From Lineolata rhizophorae (lineage: Eukaryota; Ascomycota; Dothideomycetes; Lineolatales; Lineolataceae), in contig MU001678.1 of assembly GCA_010093515.1 (NCBI GenBank), forward strand, positions 1 through 64,000: a stretch of 64,000 nucleotides of DNA, in the 5' to 3' direction. A program made the translations under genes and the position numbers. The notes beneath the pieces are model-generated. The model was not told where the DNA came from, did not search any database, and worked only from the letters and a program-made list of their open reading frames with translations. Of this stretch, positions 9,566-21,542 are shown one piece after another. Position 1 is the first letter of the stretch. Each line of letters begins with the position of its first letter.

Positions 9566-12383
9566 GGAGGGCCCCCGGGAGGAAGTGGGGATATGGAAAG
9601 TGACGAGAGGGGTGAATACCAGGATGGTAGGAGATCAGGAGTGTTATTTCCTTCGACGTCTCCTATTGCAGTTGTGTTGGTCATTTGAGCGCCTGGAGTG
9701 ATAGGAGGTATCATACCTACAACAGCCCTTACGAGACTCATCTGCTCTAAGAGGGCTCTGGGCGCAAGTAATAAGCGGCTGTATTTTCCTTTTCTCTTTT
9801 TGGTCTATTGCTCTTTATACAAGTTGTTCCTCGTCTTTCATTGTGTCTCTTGATTCCCCACCTTGAAGCACCCGCTGGAAAATTTATTGGCTGGCTTTTT
9901 GGAGCCGCCGAAGTAGATATTAGGTAATACATATATTGCTCAGTTCAGATTCGGGATTCTGGAAACTGCTTCTTTGCTGTAGCATAGCTGTCATGGACGT
10001 GGTAGCTATTTTAGATTATCATTGCGCTACTTCTCTCACACTGGCCATTCACTTAGTAGTAGGCATTTACGCGGCATGACTCACGGCTTTATCTGTAAAG
10101 TTCAGTCTATGACAATCTGTAGAAAAGAGTGCGGCGACAATAGGACAAGATGACATTGTGGGCGCAAAAATTAGAAAATACATTAACATGGTCCTCGTGC
10201 AATAGCATACTGCTGAATACCACCTAGGAAGTACAGTATTTCTTTCCCAGAAGAAAGCCCTATTTATGCCTTCAATCTCCATATTTAAATAGGTTGCTTT
10301 CACAGATATCCAAGCCTTGGGCTTCTTTATAAATACTAGTCCAATGTTTTCGCTTCAGCCTATCTTTATAACGCCGTCACATCTTATTCAGAGAGACATT
10401 TAACTGCTCAGCCTTAGAATGTTGAGAAGTGCCTAGTGATTGTCACAGCCTATCCAGGGAACAGCGGAGTAACGAAGCGGCTGTTCGGTTTCTAGTTTCC
10501 TTCTAGCCTAAGAAAGTCTCACAATGCGACTGCCCGAACCCTTTCATTCTAACTCACGACTATCCGTCCTTCAAGCTCCACATGAACATTGCGTTTACGA
10601 AGTGAAAAGAGTAACGTAATAAATGCCACTACCAGCAAGGACCTCGAAAATGAGGCGCAGCACCTACCTTCTCCCCAGTCGGCAGGTCCCGACCTGCTCC
10701 TCCCACCCTGGTCCAAACTAATCGCCACCGTCCCTCGATCTCCCAAAGACGAACGCGCGGCGCAGACCACTAGGTAGATCTCCGAGCTGCCGTTCCAGAT
10801 CTCCGGGCCGTGCTACTGATGGTACATGTATGTGGCAATCAAGCTTTTCCCCAAGCTCTAGACAAGACTCAGCCACAAGGCTTGACCAGCTTGCTGCCAA
10901 CGGTGACTCTTGGCCGGGCTCCCACGCGGACGAACAAAGCTTTAATTCTCTTCTGTTGTTCTTTTCGTTTTTTTTTCCTCTCATCTGATTGGGTTTCAGG
11001 AAGGTACTAAAACCCGACGACACATTTACAGGCCCACAGAACCGACGTTGCATGCACTAGGTAGGTGCCGCGGCATCATTGCCGAGCGCCCTCGAGGGCC
11101 ATTGACCAGTTGAACAGCGCAATTGGTTGGACCCATCTTCGTTCGCCTCAGCCGGCCAGACGAGTATGTATCAAAGCTGGCGCGTTATCGTTCGTTTTTC
11201 GGTGATTTCGCCGTTCGCCGTCCTCGCCGCTCGTCTCCGCCACATGTTGTCGTCACGTCCCAACCCCCCCGGCAGGACAGCATTTTCATCCGGAAGTGTA
11301 TCATTGGTTGTATTCCGTACGTCGCCCGTAAATCGCAAGGCGTTGGAAGGGGTTTGTCAATTGGTTTACAGTAGTAAATTTCAATGTACTTGAGAAGATA
11401 TCGTGCTTCTAATACTAGAGCTAGAGCCCATGCCGCTAGTTGTGCGTAGATGACAATAATTTAGATAGAAGTGCAGAGCACAGCAATTCTAGATTCTTAT
11501 TTTCAACCAGAAGGACAATTATTGCAAAAGATGGCTGTTTTCATTCTCCCCCTAGCTCGTCTGGTCCCAGGCTCGTCCCAACTGCAGCGACCCGAGGTAC
11601 CAACCGGTACCTATCACGCATCCCATCCCGCGCCCTCGGCAACCGGCGCCAGGGCGTCGGGGCTCGCCACCAGGGAACCACGACGAGACGATGGCACGCT
11701 GCCTAAGCAACTAAACGCCGCCGAAATGCCCCAGGATGCAGGGTGACCCAGTGGCTGGCGCGGCGCACGGTTCCAGCCCGGCCTGGGCGAAAGCTTGACC
11801 TGAGCCGGGCCCACAGCGAGCAAGTTCACGGCCGTCGGTACTTTATCGAGCCTAGGCTTATCAGCAGCCAGGGCGGCGGCCCAACCACGAGCTACGCCAG
11901 ACCCTTGAAAGGGCCGGGGGGAAGGGGATTTTACGAACGTGGAGGAGCAAGCATTATCGGCGAGCTGCGAAAACGCGGGTCATTCGTCTCGGCGGCGGCG
12001 CAGGAATCAAGATGGAGATCGTTTCCCGCTTTCTCTCTCCACCTTTGGTCTTGGTGTCGGGCGATCGCCCGCTATCTGGGCGGGCGATTGCCGTCCGCCC
12101 TTACATATATTTATTCAGGGCCCTTTGTTGTTACCGTCGTCTTGGGACTGACACTTCGTGGTGGTTTTGCTCTCGAGTGTTTTAAAGGCATTTCTTCTGT
12201 TTTCGCGTTGTTGTGTTCAGAGTGCTTCTTCAACGCTCTGGCTTCAACCCGCCGGAGGACTCTGTCAGTCAACTCCTAGAGCTGGGCAGATCCAGCTTTT
12301 TCTCCCTCCTTACGTCAATCGAACCAGTCTCTTATCGCCACCGCAGGTGTCCTGAGAATCCCTAGCTACACCGGGGAGCAACA
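9566..12383. other. Intergenic 2.8 kb, partly AT-rich, no gene recognised
   Basis: Between the AIF-like gene and the permease. The part from about 9,950 to 10,560 is clearly richer in A and T than the flanking genes and has only short frames. A 178-residue frame at 11743-12279 overlaps the permease promoter and has no recognisable domain. The permease core promoter probably lies near a TATATTTA at 12106-12113. I see no transposon ends, tRNA or tandem repeat. Confidence 0.45.
12106..12113 (+). promoter_or_regulatory. TATA box candidate for the NCS1 permease
   Basis: An AT-rich patch reading CATATATTTATT inside GC-rich DNA, about 270 bp upstream of the permease start codon at 12384. Spacing allows for a leader of about 200 nt. 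Judged by eye only. Confidence 0.35.
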
Positions 12384-14149
12384 ATGGCGGCCTACGCCAA
12401 CGACATCGAGAAGTACGGCGTGGAGACGGAAGGCGATGGCTACGACAACAAACGGCCCTCCTTCGTCGACGAAGGCGGTGCCGTCCACGGCGAGAGCTTC
12501 GAGTACGGTGACAGCCTCTACGCTAAGCTGCAGCGGCTGGCCGGCAAGCTGAAGATCGAGCAGCGCGGCGTTGAGCGCGTGCCCGAGGATGAGCGTACCG
12601 ATACTTCATATCTGAACGTAGGGTCGATGGTGAGTTGTTGCTGCTACAACTCTGTTGTTTTCCAGTCTATTCTTTTTCGAGTTGGGAAACTGGGAAGCTA
12701 ATTCAGCCTTTGTTCAATCGGCAGTGGCTCGCATGCAACATGGTCGTTAGCTCCTTCGCCATTGGCCTTCTGGCCAAGTCGCTGTTCTACTTGGGTTTCG
12801 TCGATGCCATCCTCACTGTCCTGTTCTTCAATCTCCTCGGCGTGATCCCCGTGGCCTACTACTCGACATTCGGCCCGCGCTTCGGGCTGCGCCAGATGGT
12901 GCTGTCGCGCTTTTGGTTCGGTTGGTGGGGAGTGAAGCTCGGTAAGTCAATTCCGCCTAGGCCTAGGCACTTTTAATGTTGTTGCAATGTAGACCAGGCA
13001 TCCAGCCCCAGTCCCACTGACTTGGTCACTTTTGGTTCAGTCGCCGTGCTCAACATCCTCGCCTGCATCGGCTGGTCCTCGGTCAACTGCATCGTCGGCG
13101 CGCAGCTCATCCACGCCGTCAACAACGATGTTCCCGGCTTCGCGGGCATCATCATCATCGCCGTGTGCACCTTCTTCGTGACGCTCTTCGGCTACAAGGT
13201 GGTGCACGCGTACGAGTTCTGGTCCTGGATCCCGACCTTCATCATCTTCCTCATCATCCTCGGCGTCTTCGCGCACTCGGGCGCCTTTGTCAACATCCCC
13301 ATGGGCGCCGGCACGTCGGAGCTCGGCTCCGTGCTCAGCATGGGCTCCGTCGTCTTCGGCTTCGCGACCGGCTGGGCCAGCTACTCGGCCGACTACACCG
13401 TCTACCAGCCCGTGACGCAGAGCCGGCGCCTCGTCTTCTTCAGCACCTGGCTGGGGCTCATCGTGCCGCTGCTCTTCACCGAGATGCTGGGCGTGGCCAT
13501 CATGAGCGCGACGGCCATCGACGACGGCGACAACCGGTACCAGGAAGGCTACGACGCGTCCGGGACGGGCGGCCTGCTGGGCGCCGTGCTGTTCCCGCCC
13601 CTGGGCGACTTCGGCCGCTTCTGCCTCGTCATCCTCGCCCTGTCCATCATCGCCAACAACTGCCCCAACATCTACTCGGTCGCGCTGTCGCTGCAGGTGC
13701 TGTCGCGCTGGACCACGCAGCGCGTGCCGCGCTTCGTCTGGACCCTCGTCGGCACCTGCGCCTACGTCGCCATCTCCATCCCCGGCTACTCCCACTTCGA
13801 GGACGTGCTCGAGAACTTCATGAACTGCATCGCCTACTGGCTCGCCATCTACGAGGGCGTCTCCCTCACCGATCACTTCCTCTACAAGCGCGGCTTCGGC
13901 GGCTATCGCCCCGAGATCTACGACAGGCCGGGCAAGCTGCCGCCGGGCATCGCCGCCGTGTTTGCTTTCTGCTGCGGTGTCGCGGGCGCGGTTACGGGTA
14001 TGAGCCAGAATTGGTGGGTCGGGCCCATCGCACTGCATGCGGGCGAGGCGCCGTACGGTGGTGACGTCGGTTTCGAGTTGGCGTTTGCGTTCGCCGCGAC
14101 CAGTTATGCTGTGACTCGATATTTCGAGCTAAAGATATTTGGAAGGTAG
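12384..14149 (+). CDS. NCS1 purine-cytosine permease (Fcy type)
   Basis: Plasma-membrane proton symporter for cytosine and purines, nucleobase:cation symporter-1 family, Fcy2/FcyB branch. Three exons: 12384-12629, 12725-12941 and 13041-14149 (introns of 95 and 99 nt, donors GTGAGT and GTAAGT); 523 aa, a normal family length. The hydrophilic N-terminus (about 70 residues) contains the acidic GVERVPEDERTDTS segment typical of fungal Fcy proteins. The start of TM1 reads SMWLACNMVVSSFAIG; further conserved pieces are GWWGVKL, ACIGWSSVNCIVGAQLI, the ATGWASYSADYTVYQP segment and NNCPNIYSVALS. About twelve TM helices can be made out. The coding sequence uses mostly C-ending codons. Gene end converges on SPA2. 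Fcy type is favoured over Fur (uracil/allantoin) type by the N-terminus and length; exact substrate is inferred. Confidence 0.92.
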
Positions 14150-14893
14150 ATCTTGAGGAAAGAGATCCCTTTTTCGGTTCGTTCGAACTTATGTACTTCC
14201 CCTACCGTGTTGTCAACTATTCCATGATTCCCCCTTCTCTTTTACCCGGCCCGCTTAGTGCTGTGTACATTCTGGAAGATACGTCCTGGATATGGTTGTC
14301 GTATCCCACTACTTTTTGAATACTCCAAACCTAAATTCACGGAACAGAGATGCTTCTCCTTTGCATGAACTAGCATTGTCTCCAATAGCGACTGCGAGAG
14401 TCTGCTTGTTTCATTCGCCATGTCTGCATAGCAAACAAGGTCCCTTTAGCCAACCCAGCTATCCCCCCCCACAAGTGAAAGATTAAACAAGTGCCTCGTC
14501 CGTCCGCCCGTCCTCCTATCGTCTGTGCATTATAGTACAATCAAAACGAGAAGGTCGACACAAGCCCTATCAATATCAGGGGGTATATATCCGCATGAGA
14601 ACAGTTTGACGAAAGATGTGTTCCACTGGGGAAAATGTAAAAAAAGCTGGATGCCAACCAAAACGATTGAAACGAAAAAATGTTTACGTCCCGGACTATC
14701 GACCGGCCGAAGGGAGAAAAGTCCGCCGTCCCAGCTAGCACCAGATAACCGGGCGGTGTAATTAAGCCGCGCACGTGTCGGTATCCACCAAGCGAATGCA
14801 ATTCATGAGCGTCATAACCACGCGTCCATCCATCCACGACGGTCCCAAAGCGGCGCCCCTCGACCCTCTCCCCCCCCCCCTCCCGGGCGTTCC
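14150..14893. other. Convergent intergenic, permease and SPA2 3' flanks
   Basis: About 740 bp between two genes pointing at each other. It should hold both transcript ends. Short frames only, with no recognised gene. A C-run lies at 14871-14883. If SPA2 uses the GTAAGT that overlaps its proposed last codons, a further small exon could lie here; none was obvious. Confidence 0.45.
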
Positions 14894-17800
14894 TCAATCG
14901 AACTTACTCGGCAACGACGTCTCCTCAGTCACCTCTCCACTCTCGATCTTATCCACGCGAAGAACCAGCTCCTGCCGGAAACGCAACCAGTCAGCCACTC
15001 AGTCCGCCGTCTCGCAAAACCCTCTCCAACGCCCCCCNNNNNNNNNNNNNNNNNNNNNNNNNNNNNNCCTCCCTTCCCAACCGAACAAAAAAAAAAACTC
15101 ACCTTCATGATCCTCGCAATCCGGAACGCCACCGGCGCCATCTCGCCCGTCCGCGCCTCCGCCAGGCCCCTCGCGCACTCCTCGAGCGCCCTGACGACGG
15201 GCGGCGCGTGCCGGGCCAGCGGCGCGCTGCCGGGGCGCCGCGGCGACGACGACGACGTCATGGCGGCGGTCGTACGCTCGACGATGTCGCGGACCGCGGC
15301 GTCGATGTCGCGGACGTGGGCGGCGACGGCGCGCTGCTCGTCGGGCGACATGGCGGCGCCCGAGGCCGGGCGCGACCGGATGAGGTGGACGAGCGGTTGG
15401 ATGTTGTGGACGAGGGTGGCGGTTTGGTCCTCGAGGTAGTTCTGCGGGGCCGGGGGAGAAGAGGGAGGAGAAACAGTCAGCATTGGTGGAACTTCAGGGG
15501 CAAAAAGAACCGGGCCACGAAAAAGCAGAGGTGGGTGCAAGTGTACAAGGAAAGCGCGCCAACTGCGCCATTTACACGTAACGTGACATGCGTACATAAA
15601 ACGACTACCAAAACTCTCACGCACAAAGACATACTCCAAACGAACCATAACCACCAAAACAATAAAACTCCCTCCACTCACCAACAACACAGCACAAGCG
15701 AACAAGACGAAACACAGCTTCTGTTCCCACAAGCCCCCCTTCACAAACACAGCCTCAGCCACCCCTTGGGAAACGCTCCCACTATCTCTCTCGCAATCAA
15801 TAGGCACGCACCTTAAACTCCTCCAATCCACTCTCCTGCACCGACCCCATTCCTCCCAAGCCCCCCATCCCCCCCACACCCAACCCCACGCTCCCTCCCC
15901 TCCCACCATCGTACCCGTAGTCGCTCGACCGGCTCGCCGTCCACCCTCCACCCGGGCCGCCCCGCCGCATCGGCGAGCTGGCCCCGCTATACGTCGTCGA
16001 GTCGACGCTGCCCTTGGACCGATCGCGCGAGTGCGATGACCGGAGCCCGGCGCCGTTCTGCCCGCCGTAGCCGCCTCCGCCATAATAGCTGCCCCCGCTC
16101 GAAAGCTGGCTGCGGGAGAAGGGGCGCTGGACCTTGCCGCCACCGCCGCCAGCGCCTACCGACGCCAGGTCGGCGTAGTCGTCGTCTGCGGCGACGAGCT
16201 CGCCCTCGGGCGTCGGCCGCACCTTGACCTCGCGGGCCAGCTCGACCACGGCCGTCGTGAGGTGCGAGGCGGCTGCGTCGAGCAGCGAGACAGGCGCCAG
16301 GCCGCCGGCGGCAGCGTGGTTCTTGGAGGCCGTGATGAGGTTGTTCGCCGTGGCCGAGAGGCGCGTCTTCAGCTTGGCCATGGCCTTGGCGGATTCCGGC
16401 GAGGACGACGGGGAGTCCCCGTTCACGCCAGCCAGCTTCTGCGCCGCCTTGCCTTCGTCTACGTCGGCAGTGATGTTGCGCACGCACACGACGATGCCCT
16501 TCATGCAGTCAAGCACCGCGATCGGCTCGTCGCGACGCGCCGTCTGCAGCAGCTCGTCGACGCCAAGTTGGAACTTGGTCAGGTGCACGTCTTTGATGAG
16601 GCCATCGGGGTGGGAGAAGGCGCCGCCGTCGCGCGAGTACGAGCCGGTGTCAGGCGTCTGCACCGAGAGGCCCATCGACGAGGCACGCAGCGTGCGCAGC
16701 TGCGTTTTCGTCCGGGCGTAGCGTGACTTCCAGTCCTTCACCTCGGTCTCCAGCTGGATGATTTGCTGTGCCAGCCGCTCTTCCTTCTCAAGCGCGACCG
16801 AGCTGCGATCGGACAGGAGCCGCATCTCCGACAGGAACTGCGCGGCCTCTTTCCGCACATCCTCCGTCACCTGTTGCTGCTCGTTGAGCTCCCTTTCCAG
16901 GCACTCGTATCTCTCGCGCCACTCGTCGCCGGAAGAGACGCCCTGGGAAGCTTCCCTGGCTTCATTCAACTGAGACCGCAGTTCCCGCTCGATGCTGGCA
17001 TTGTCGTTTCGCACTCTGTCAAGTTCCGAGCGCAGTGATTCATTTAGATCCTGCGCCTCGGCTAGCTTCCTCTCCAGATTCTGCTGTAAGTCTTCGAACT
17101 CGGCCCGATCCTGCACAAACAGTCAGCGGATTGAGATGAGACCAAAGCCCAAGACTCCGAAGGACTGGTGAAAACGAACATTATCCTTATCTCTATGGGC
17201 AGCCTGCAAGTCGTCAATCTGCCTATCCTTCCCCTCGACCTCGCCTTCCAGCCTCTGCACCTTCTGCTCCAACTGTGACACTTGTGTCTGCAAATGCGTG
17301 ACCTAATGCAACGTCCCGCGTCAGTCCACATGTGTTCCACCAAACATTGCACACGCAAGTAAACGAAAGAAAGCACAAAAAATTCCCCAAGGGAACACAA
17401 AAACGAGAGCGACATACCTCGGCCCCACTCGCCCCCAAACTCTTCCCCGTCGTCCTCTTACTCCGCCCACTCTGCCCACTCTGCCTCGTCGCCGCCCTCT
17501 CCAACCCAAACGCATCCTCCTCCTCCTCTTCCTCTTCCTCCGCGTCGCTCTGATCGTCATCGTCCTCCACCATGGTGCTCTTATTCGGAATGATCGTATT
17601 GCTCTGAAACGTCTTCGGCAGCGGGCGTCCGAACTCGTTCCCGGGACCTCGTCCACCTCCGGGCGGGCCCATGGGCCCGCCCGGCCCCGGCGGCCCGTTG
17701 CGATATCCCATGGGCGGCGGCGGCGGCGGTCCTCCCCGGCCCGCGGAGCCGCGGAACCCCTGCGGAGGAGGCGCCATGCCGTTGGGCGGGCCTCCGCCGG

Positions 17801-18788
17801 CGCCGGCGCCACCAGCGCCGCCAGCGCCGGGCCTGGTTCCGGACCGCGAGCTGGCGATGCTGAGGGCGGGGCTCTGCGAGCGCTCGAGGGCGCCGGGCCC
17901 GGCGCCGGGCGCGCCGACGGTGAAGCGGGGGAAGCGGCGCTCGAGCTCGAAGTAGACGTCCGTGGCGAGCTGGCGGAAGCGGTCGAAGGGCAGCGTCGAG
18001 AGCTTCTGGCGGGCCTGGTTGCGCTTTGGGTGGAAGTTGTCCCTCGGGAGGAGGAACTTCGGCGTCGGGGCGGCCTGTTGTTTGGGCTCACCGCCGGGGC
18101 CACGGCTCCGCTCGTCCTCGCGCCGCAGCAGTTCATCGTACACGTCGGTGCTGAGCTCCTGGAACTGCACGGCCGAGAGCCGGAGCAGCTTGTCGCGGGC
18201 GCGCGTCTGCTGCGGGTTGCCGCGCTCGTCGCGCATCGACGACGCGCCCAGGTAGCCCTTGAGCACGCGGTAGTGCTCCGCCAGCGACTCCTCGAGCAGC
18301 TGCGCCTTGCGGCTCGTCACGCTGTCGGCGTTGCTCGCCGCGTACAGCCCACTGCCGTCGCTCGTGCGCGACATGGAGCTCGGCGGCGACGGGTTGCCGT
18401 TGGACGCGGTGCGGCCGCGAGGGCCGCCGGCGCCGCCGAGACCGCTACTGCTGCTGCCCCGTCCACCACCACCACCACCTCCTCCTCCTCCTCCGCCGCC
18501 GCCCATGCCGTTGGGCATGGCGCCCGCATCCGAGTTCGTGCTGGCGCTCGTGTGGACCGACTGCGGGGGGGTGACCAGCTGGCCGCGCGACGGAGGTGGC
18601 ATCTGCTGCGGGTTGTAGTTCTGCGAGGAAGGGTAGTAAGGAGGAGGAGGGAAGGGCGGCTTGGAGTCGGTGCCGCCGTTGGGGAGGTTCTGGTAGCGGG
18701 TCAAGGGCGACCAGTCGGTGCTCTCGGCAGAGACGGGGGAGAGAGGGCCGGCGCCACCGCCGGCGCCGCTGCTGCCGCGGCCGTTCAT
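14894..18788 (-). CDS. Spa2-like polarisome scaffold
   Basis: Scaffold of the polarisome at hyphal tips, where it holds formin (Bni1/SepA), Pea2-like partners and MAP-kinase components. Five exons: 18788-17418, 17302-17180, 17110-15812, 15441-15103 and 14971-14894, all joins in phase 0; 1069 aa. The N-terminus is Pro/Gly-rich, with Gly15 near residues 96-110. Residues about 160-290 form the Spa2 homology domain with two GIT repeats (DKLLRLSAVQFQELSTDVYDEL and QKLSTLPFDRFRQLATDVYFEL, here split as two units). A long coiled coil follows (about 458-610). A central segment resembles GIT/Spa2 C-terminal helices, and the C-terminal exon pair encodes the conserved ELVLRVDKIES end. Intron 2 uses an unusual GTTCGT donor. 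The last intron holds a 30-N gap. The final exon contains GTAAGT just before its stop, so a different 3' end is possible. Reading through intron 3 would stop after VRAY. Confidence 0.9.
15038..15067. other. Assembly gap (30 N)
   Basis: Thirty unknown bases directly after a C-run and inside the last intron of SPA2. The true length is unknown. It does not touch the proposed exons (15441-15103 and 14971-14894). Confidence 0.99.
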
Positions 18789-20685
18789 GATGTTTCGTTC
18801 CGCACGTCGGGGCTAGGGTGTGTGAGAAGAAGGGCCGGCGAGGGCGGGCTCGGCACAAAGCGCGCGCCCAATCGGGAAGGCTGCGCCAACACACGTCCCT
18901 GCGACGCTGTCGGCTCCCTTCCCTTTTCTCGTCTCCCGCCTCCGAAGGGTCCTGCCGAACAAGGCCCTTGTTGCCTGGCACAGCAGACGCGCGCTTGCCT
19001 TTTCCCCCCTTCTCCCTTCCTCGGGTCGCCGCTGCGACTGCCCCGCAAGGCCAGGAAAACGAAAGGCGGAGGCGCGGCCGGTCGCGGTCGGGTGCCCGGC
19101 CGGTGGTGTCGGGGGCACGGCCAGAGGTGAAACGGCAAGTGTAGAGAGCGGCGGAGCTGGGGGGTGTGGTTCGGGGTTTCGCAGACGAGAGAAGGCCGCA
19201 GCTGGAACGCAGCTGGCGCCGGTGCCACGTCGCGGGACGGGTGACGGACGACTCGAATTCCAGCGGGCCTATAATACAATTACGATTACTCGCGGGCGGG
19301 TGGCCGCTGCGACACGATAGGCAGGGGGGAGAGGAATGCGGGCGCAGGGCGCGCAGAAAGACGGCGGCGAGGACGCAGGCAAAGCACCACGGCAGAGGGA
19401 AAGCACCACGGGCCAGAAAGGACAGGAAGCGACTTCTTCGCGTGACCCTCAAGGGAGCGACGATGGGCGGACGCGACGTGCAAAAGGGAACGGGGGAAGG
19501 AGCGCGCGGCGGGAGGTGCTTGGCCCCCAGCGACCCCCTATCGCGCCTGCCAAGAAGGGCCCCGGCTGCCGGCCCCGGTCAAGCTTCCCGCGTGCCCTAC
19601 CGGCGCCCACCCAAACCCCCGAGACCGCCCAAATCGATCGGCCGCCCAACTTTACATACATACCTGCGCGACAGCCCGCGTGATTCCCGCGCGATAATAA
19701 TAGGCTTCTGCATTGCAAAATGCACCGAGCACACTCTGGCGCGCGAGGGCTGCCCTCTGCCGTCAGCGTCGCGCTATCATTCTTCGGCCGGTCGGTCCTG
19801 TCTGCCTCGAGCTTCCTTTCTTAGCGCAGCACAAACCGCCAGAAAGAAAATTTCTTCAGCCTGTTTTTCTTCTCGCGGCCGTGCGGTGGAGCCCGCCACA
19901 GGCCGGGCTTTGTGGCTTTCTGGAATCTCGAACAGCGGACGCTTGGCAAGGTCGGTCACCCCAGTCGCGCGTGCGCCCCTTTGCAACCCCCTGTCTCCAG
20001 TCCCGCCCTTGCAGGACAGCGAAGCTCATTTGCTGAAGTGGCTCCGCCGCCGAAAGATGCGCTTCCAGGTTTGCCCTAGACGGTCAGTATGAACGCCCAG
20101 CCTTCCCGATGAGCCAAAATTGCGGTCAGGCTTTATATGTCTTGTGCTATCCAGATTGAAAATGCTGTCAATGTACAAGGCTGCCGGAAAGTAGATTGGC
20201 GTGAACGGGCGCATAGGCGAAACGGAGATGACAGTTCCTCGGTCGACGCTTACAAAAAAAAAAAAAAAAGGCCCAAAGCTGTCTCCGAGGCTGGTGAGAC
20301 GAAAGGGAAAAAAGCAAAATCTTCTCGGGCATTTCCCAGCCCTTAGCCAATGACTCCAGAACTCCACATGTCAAAATCGTCAAAGTGTACGGAGTACCCA
20401 TCCAACCCTGCGCCGCGTCGAATCTCACACAAGGGCATATTCGGGAGCCTAGCAGGGCAAAAGGGCAAAATGGACAGCGAAATCCCGGCGCTGGTCGTCG
20501 TAGCCGTAGGTCAAAAGTCAAGTCTTCCCAAGACGAACCCAAGAAACCCCCAAGCGCCCATAAGCATTTCCCCACACTTTCCCGAGCCCCGGGCCAGCAG
20601 AGTTCGAAACTCAAAACCCAAACGGCCACAAGACTTGGCATCTTGCCTTTCGTCATCATCACACCTCACACACCTCACACCCATC
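18789..20685. other. Intergenic 1.9 kb upstream of SPA2, downstream of ING gene
   Basis: Both neighbours are on the minus strand, so the left part is the SPA2 promoter and the right end is the 3' flank of the ING-type gene. A 308-residue plus-strand frame (19166-20092) has no recognisable domain and the Arg/Pro/Ser-rich look of chance reading in GC-rich DNA. A run of 16 A lies near 20255-20270. One exact TACGGAGTA lies at 20388-20396. No RNA gene or repeat array seen. Confidence 0.45.
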
Positions 20686-21509
20686 TTACCTTACCTTCTT
20701 TATCTCGTGCGGCGGCAGCTTGCGGCAGTGCTCGCACAGCCAGTCGCCGACCGGCTCCGTCGTGATGCCGATGCAGCTCCAGTGGAACCACTGGTACGGA
20801 CACGCCTCGTTGTCGCACGCCACCATGTTCCCGTGACTCACGTTGCGGCAGACGCAATATTTGGTATCGTCGCTATCCTCTTCGTCGCCGTGGCCCGCGT
20901 CCTCATCACCTCCCGCCACGCCCCCAGGGCCATGAGGCCCCCCCACGCCCGCACCTCCTCCTCCGCCACCGCCGCCACCACCGCCGCCACTGCCGCTCCC
21001 ACCGCCCCTCGCACCCACCTCAGCCGTCGACACGCTCTCGTCCTCGCTCGCGCCGTCCACCTCGCTCAGCGCGCTCTCGTCGTCCCCGGTCGTCGACGGC
21101 GACCCTTTACTCGCCGCTGCCGCTGCCGCCGCCGCTGCTGCCGCCGCCGCCGCTGCTGCACCACCCATAAGTTGACCTTTCTTTGCCATTTTCTTGTTCG
21201 CGGAGCCAACAACGCCTTTACTCAACTTCTTGCGCATCTGCGCCTGCGGCGCCACCTTGCGCGACGACGCGCCGCCACCGCCGCCGCCGCCGCCGCCCGC
21301 CGACGTCGCCCCCGGGGGCGGCTTCTTGCCGTTGGGACGAGCGCCAGGCCCCGCGCTACCGGCGCGACTGCCGCTTCCGCCGCCGCCGCCGGGCGTGCCC
21401 GGCTTGGGCGTGCCGGGCCCCAGGGACGACTGGCGGCCCAGATTGGACGGGACGCCCGGCAGGGCGCCGAGGCTGCCCATGGGGCGGCGCCGCTTGCTGT
21501 TGGGCCCGT

Positions 21510-21542
<33 letters not shown>

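Noticed and set aside
9950-10560. AT-rich patch considered as a transposon relic
   Set aside because: No terminal inverted or direct repeats, target-site duplication or transposase-like peptide could be found by eye.
13037-14038. Minus-strand open frame of 333 codons over the permease
   Set aside because: Antisense to conserved NCS1 helices; composition (Asp/Gly/Arg/His) is that of reversed C-ending codons.
19166-20092. Plus-strand open frame of 308 codons upstream of SPA2
   Set aside because: No family motif and no typical coding pattern; most likely chance in GC-rich promoter DNA.
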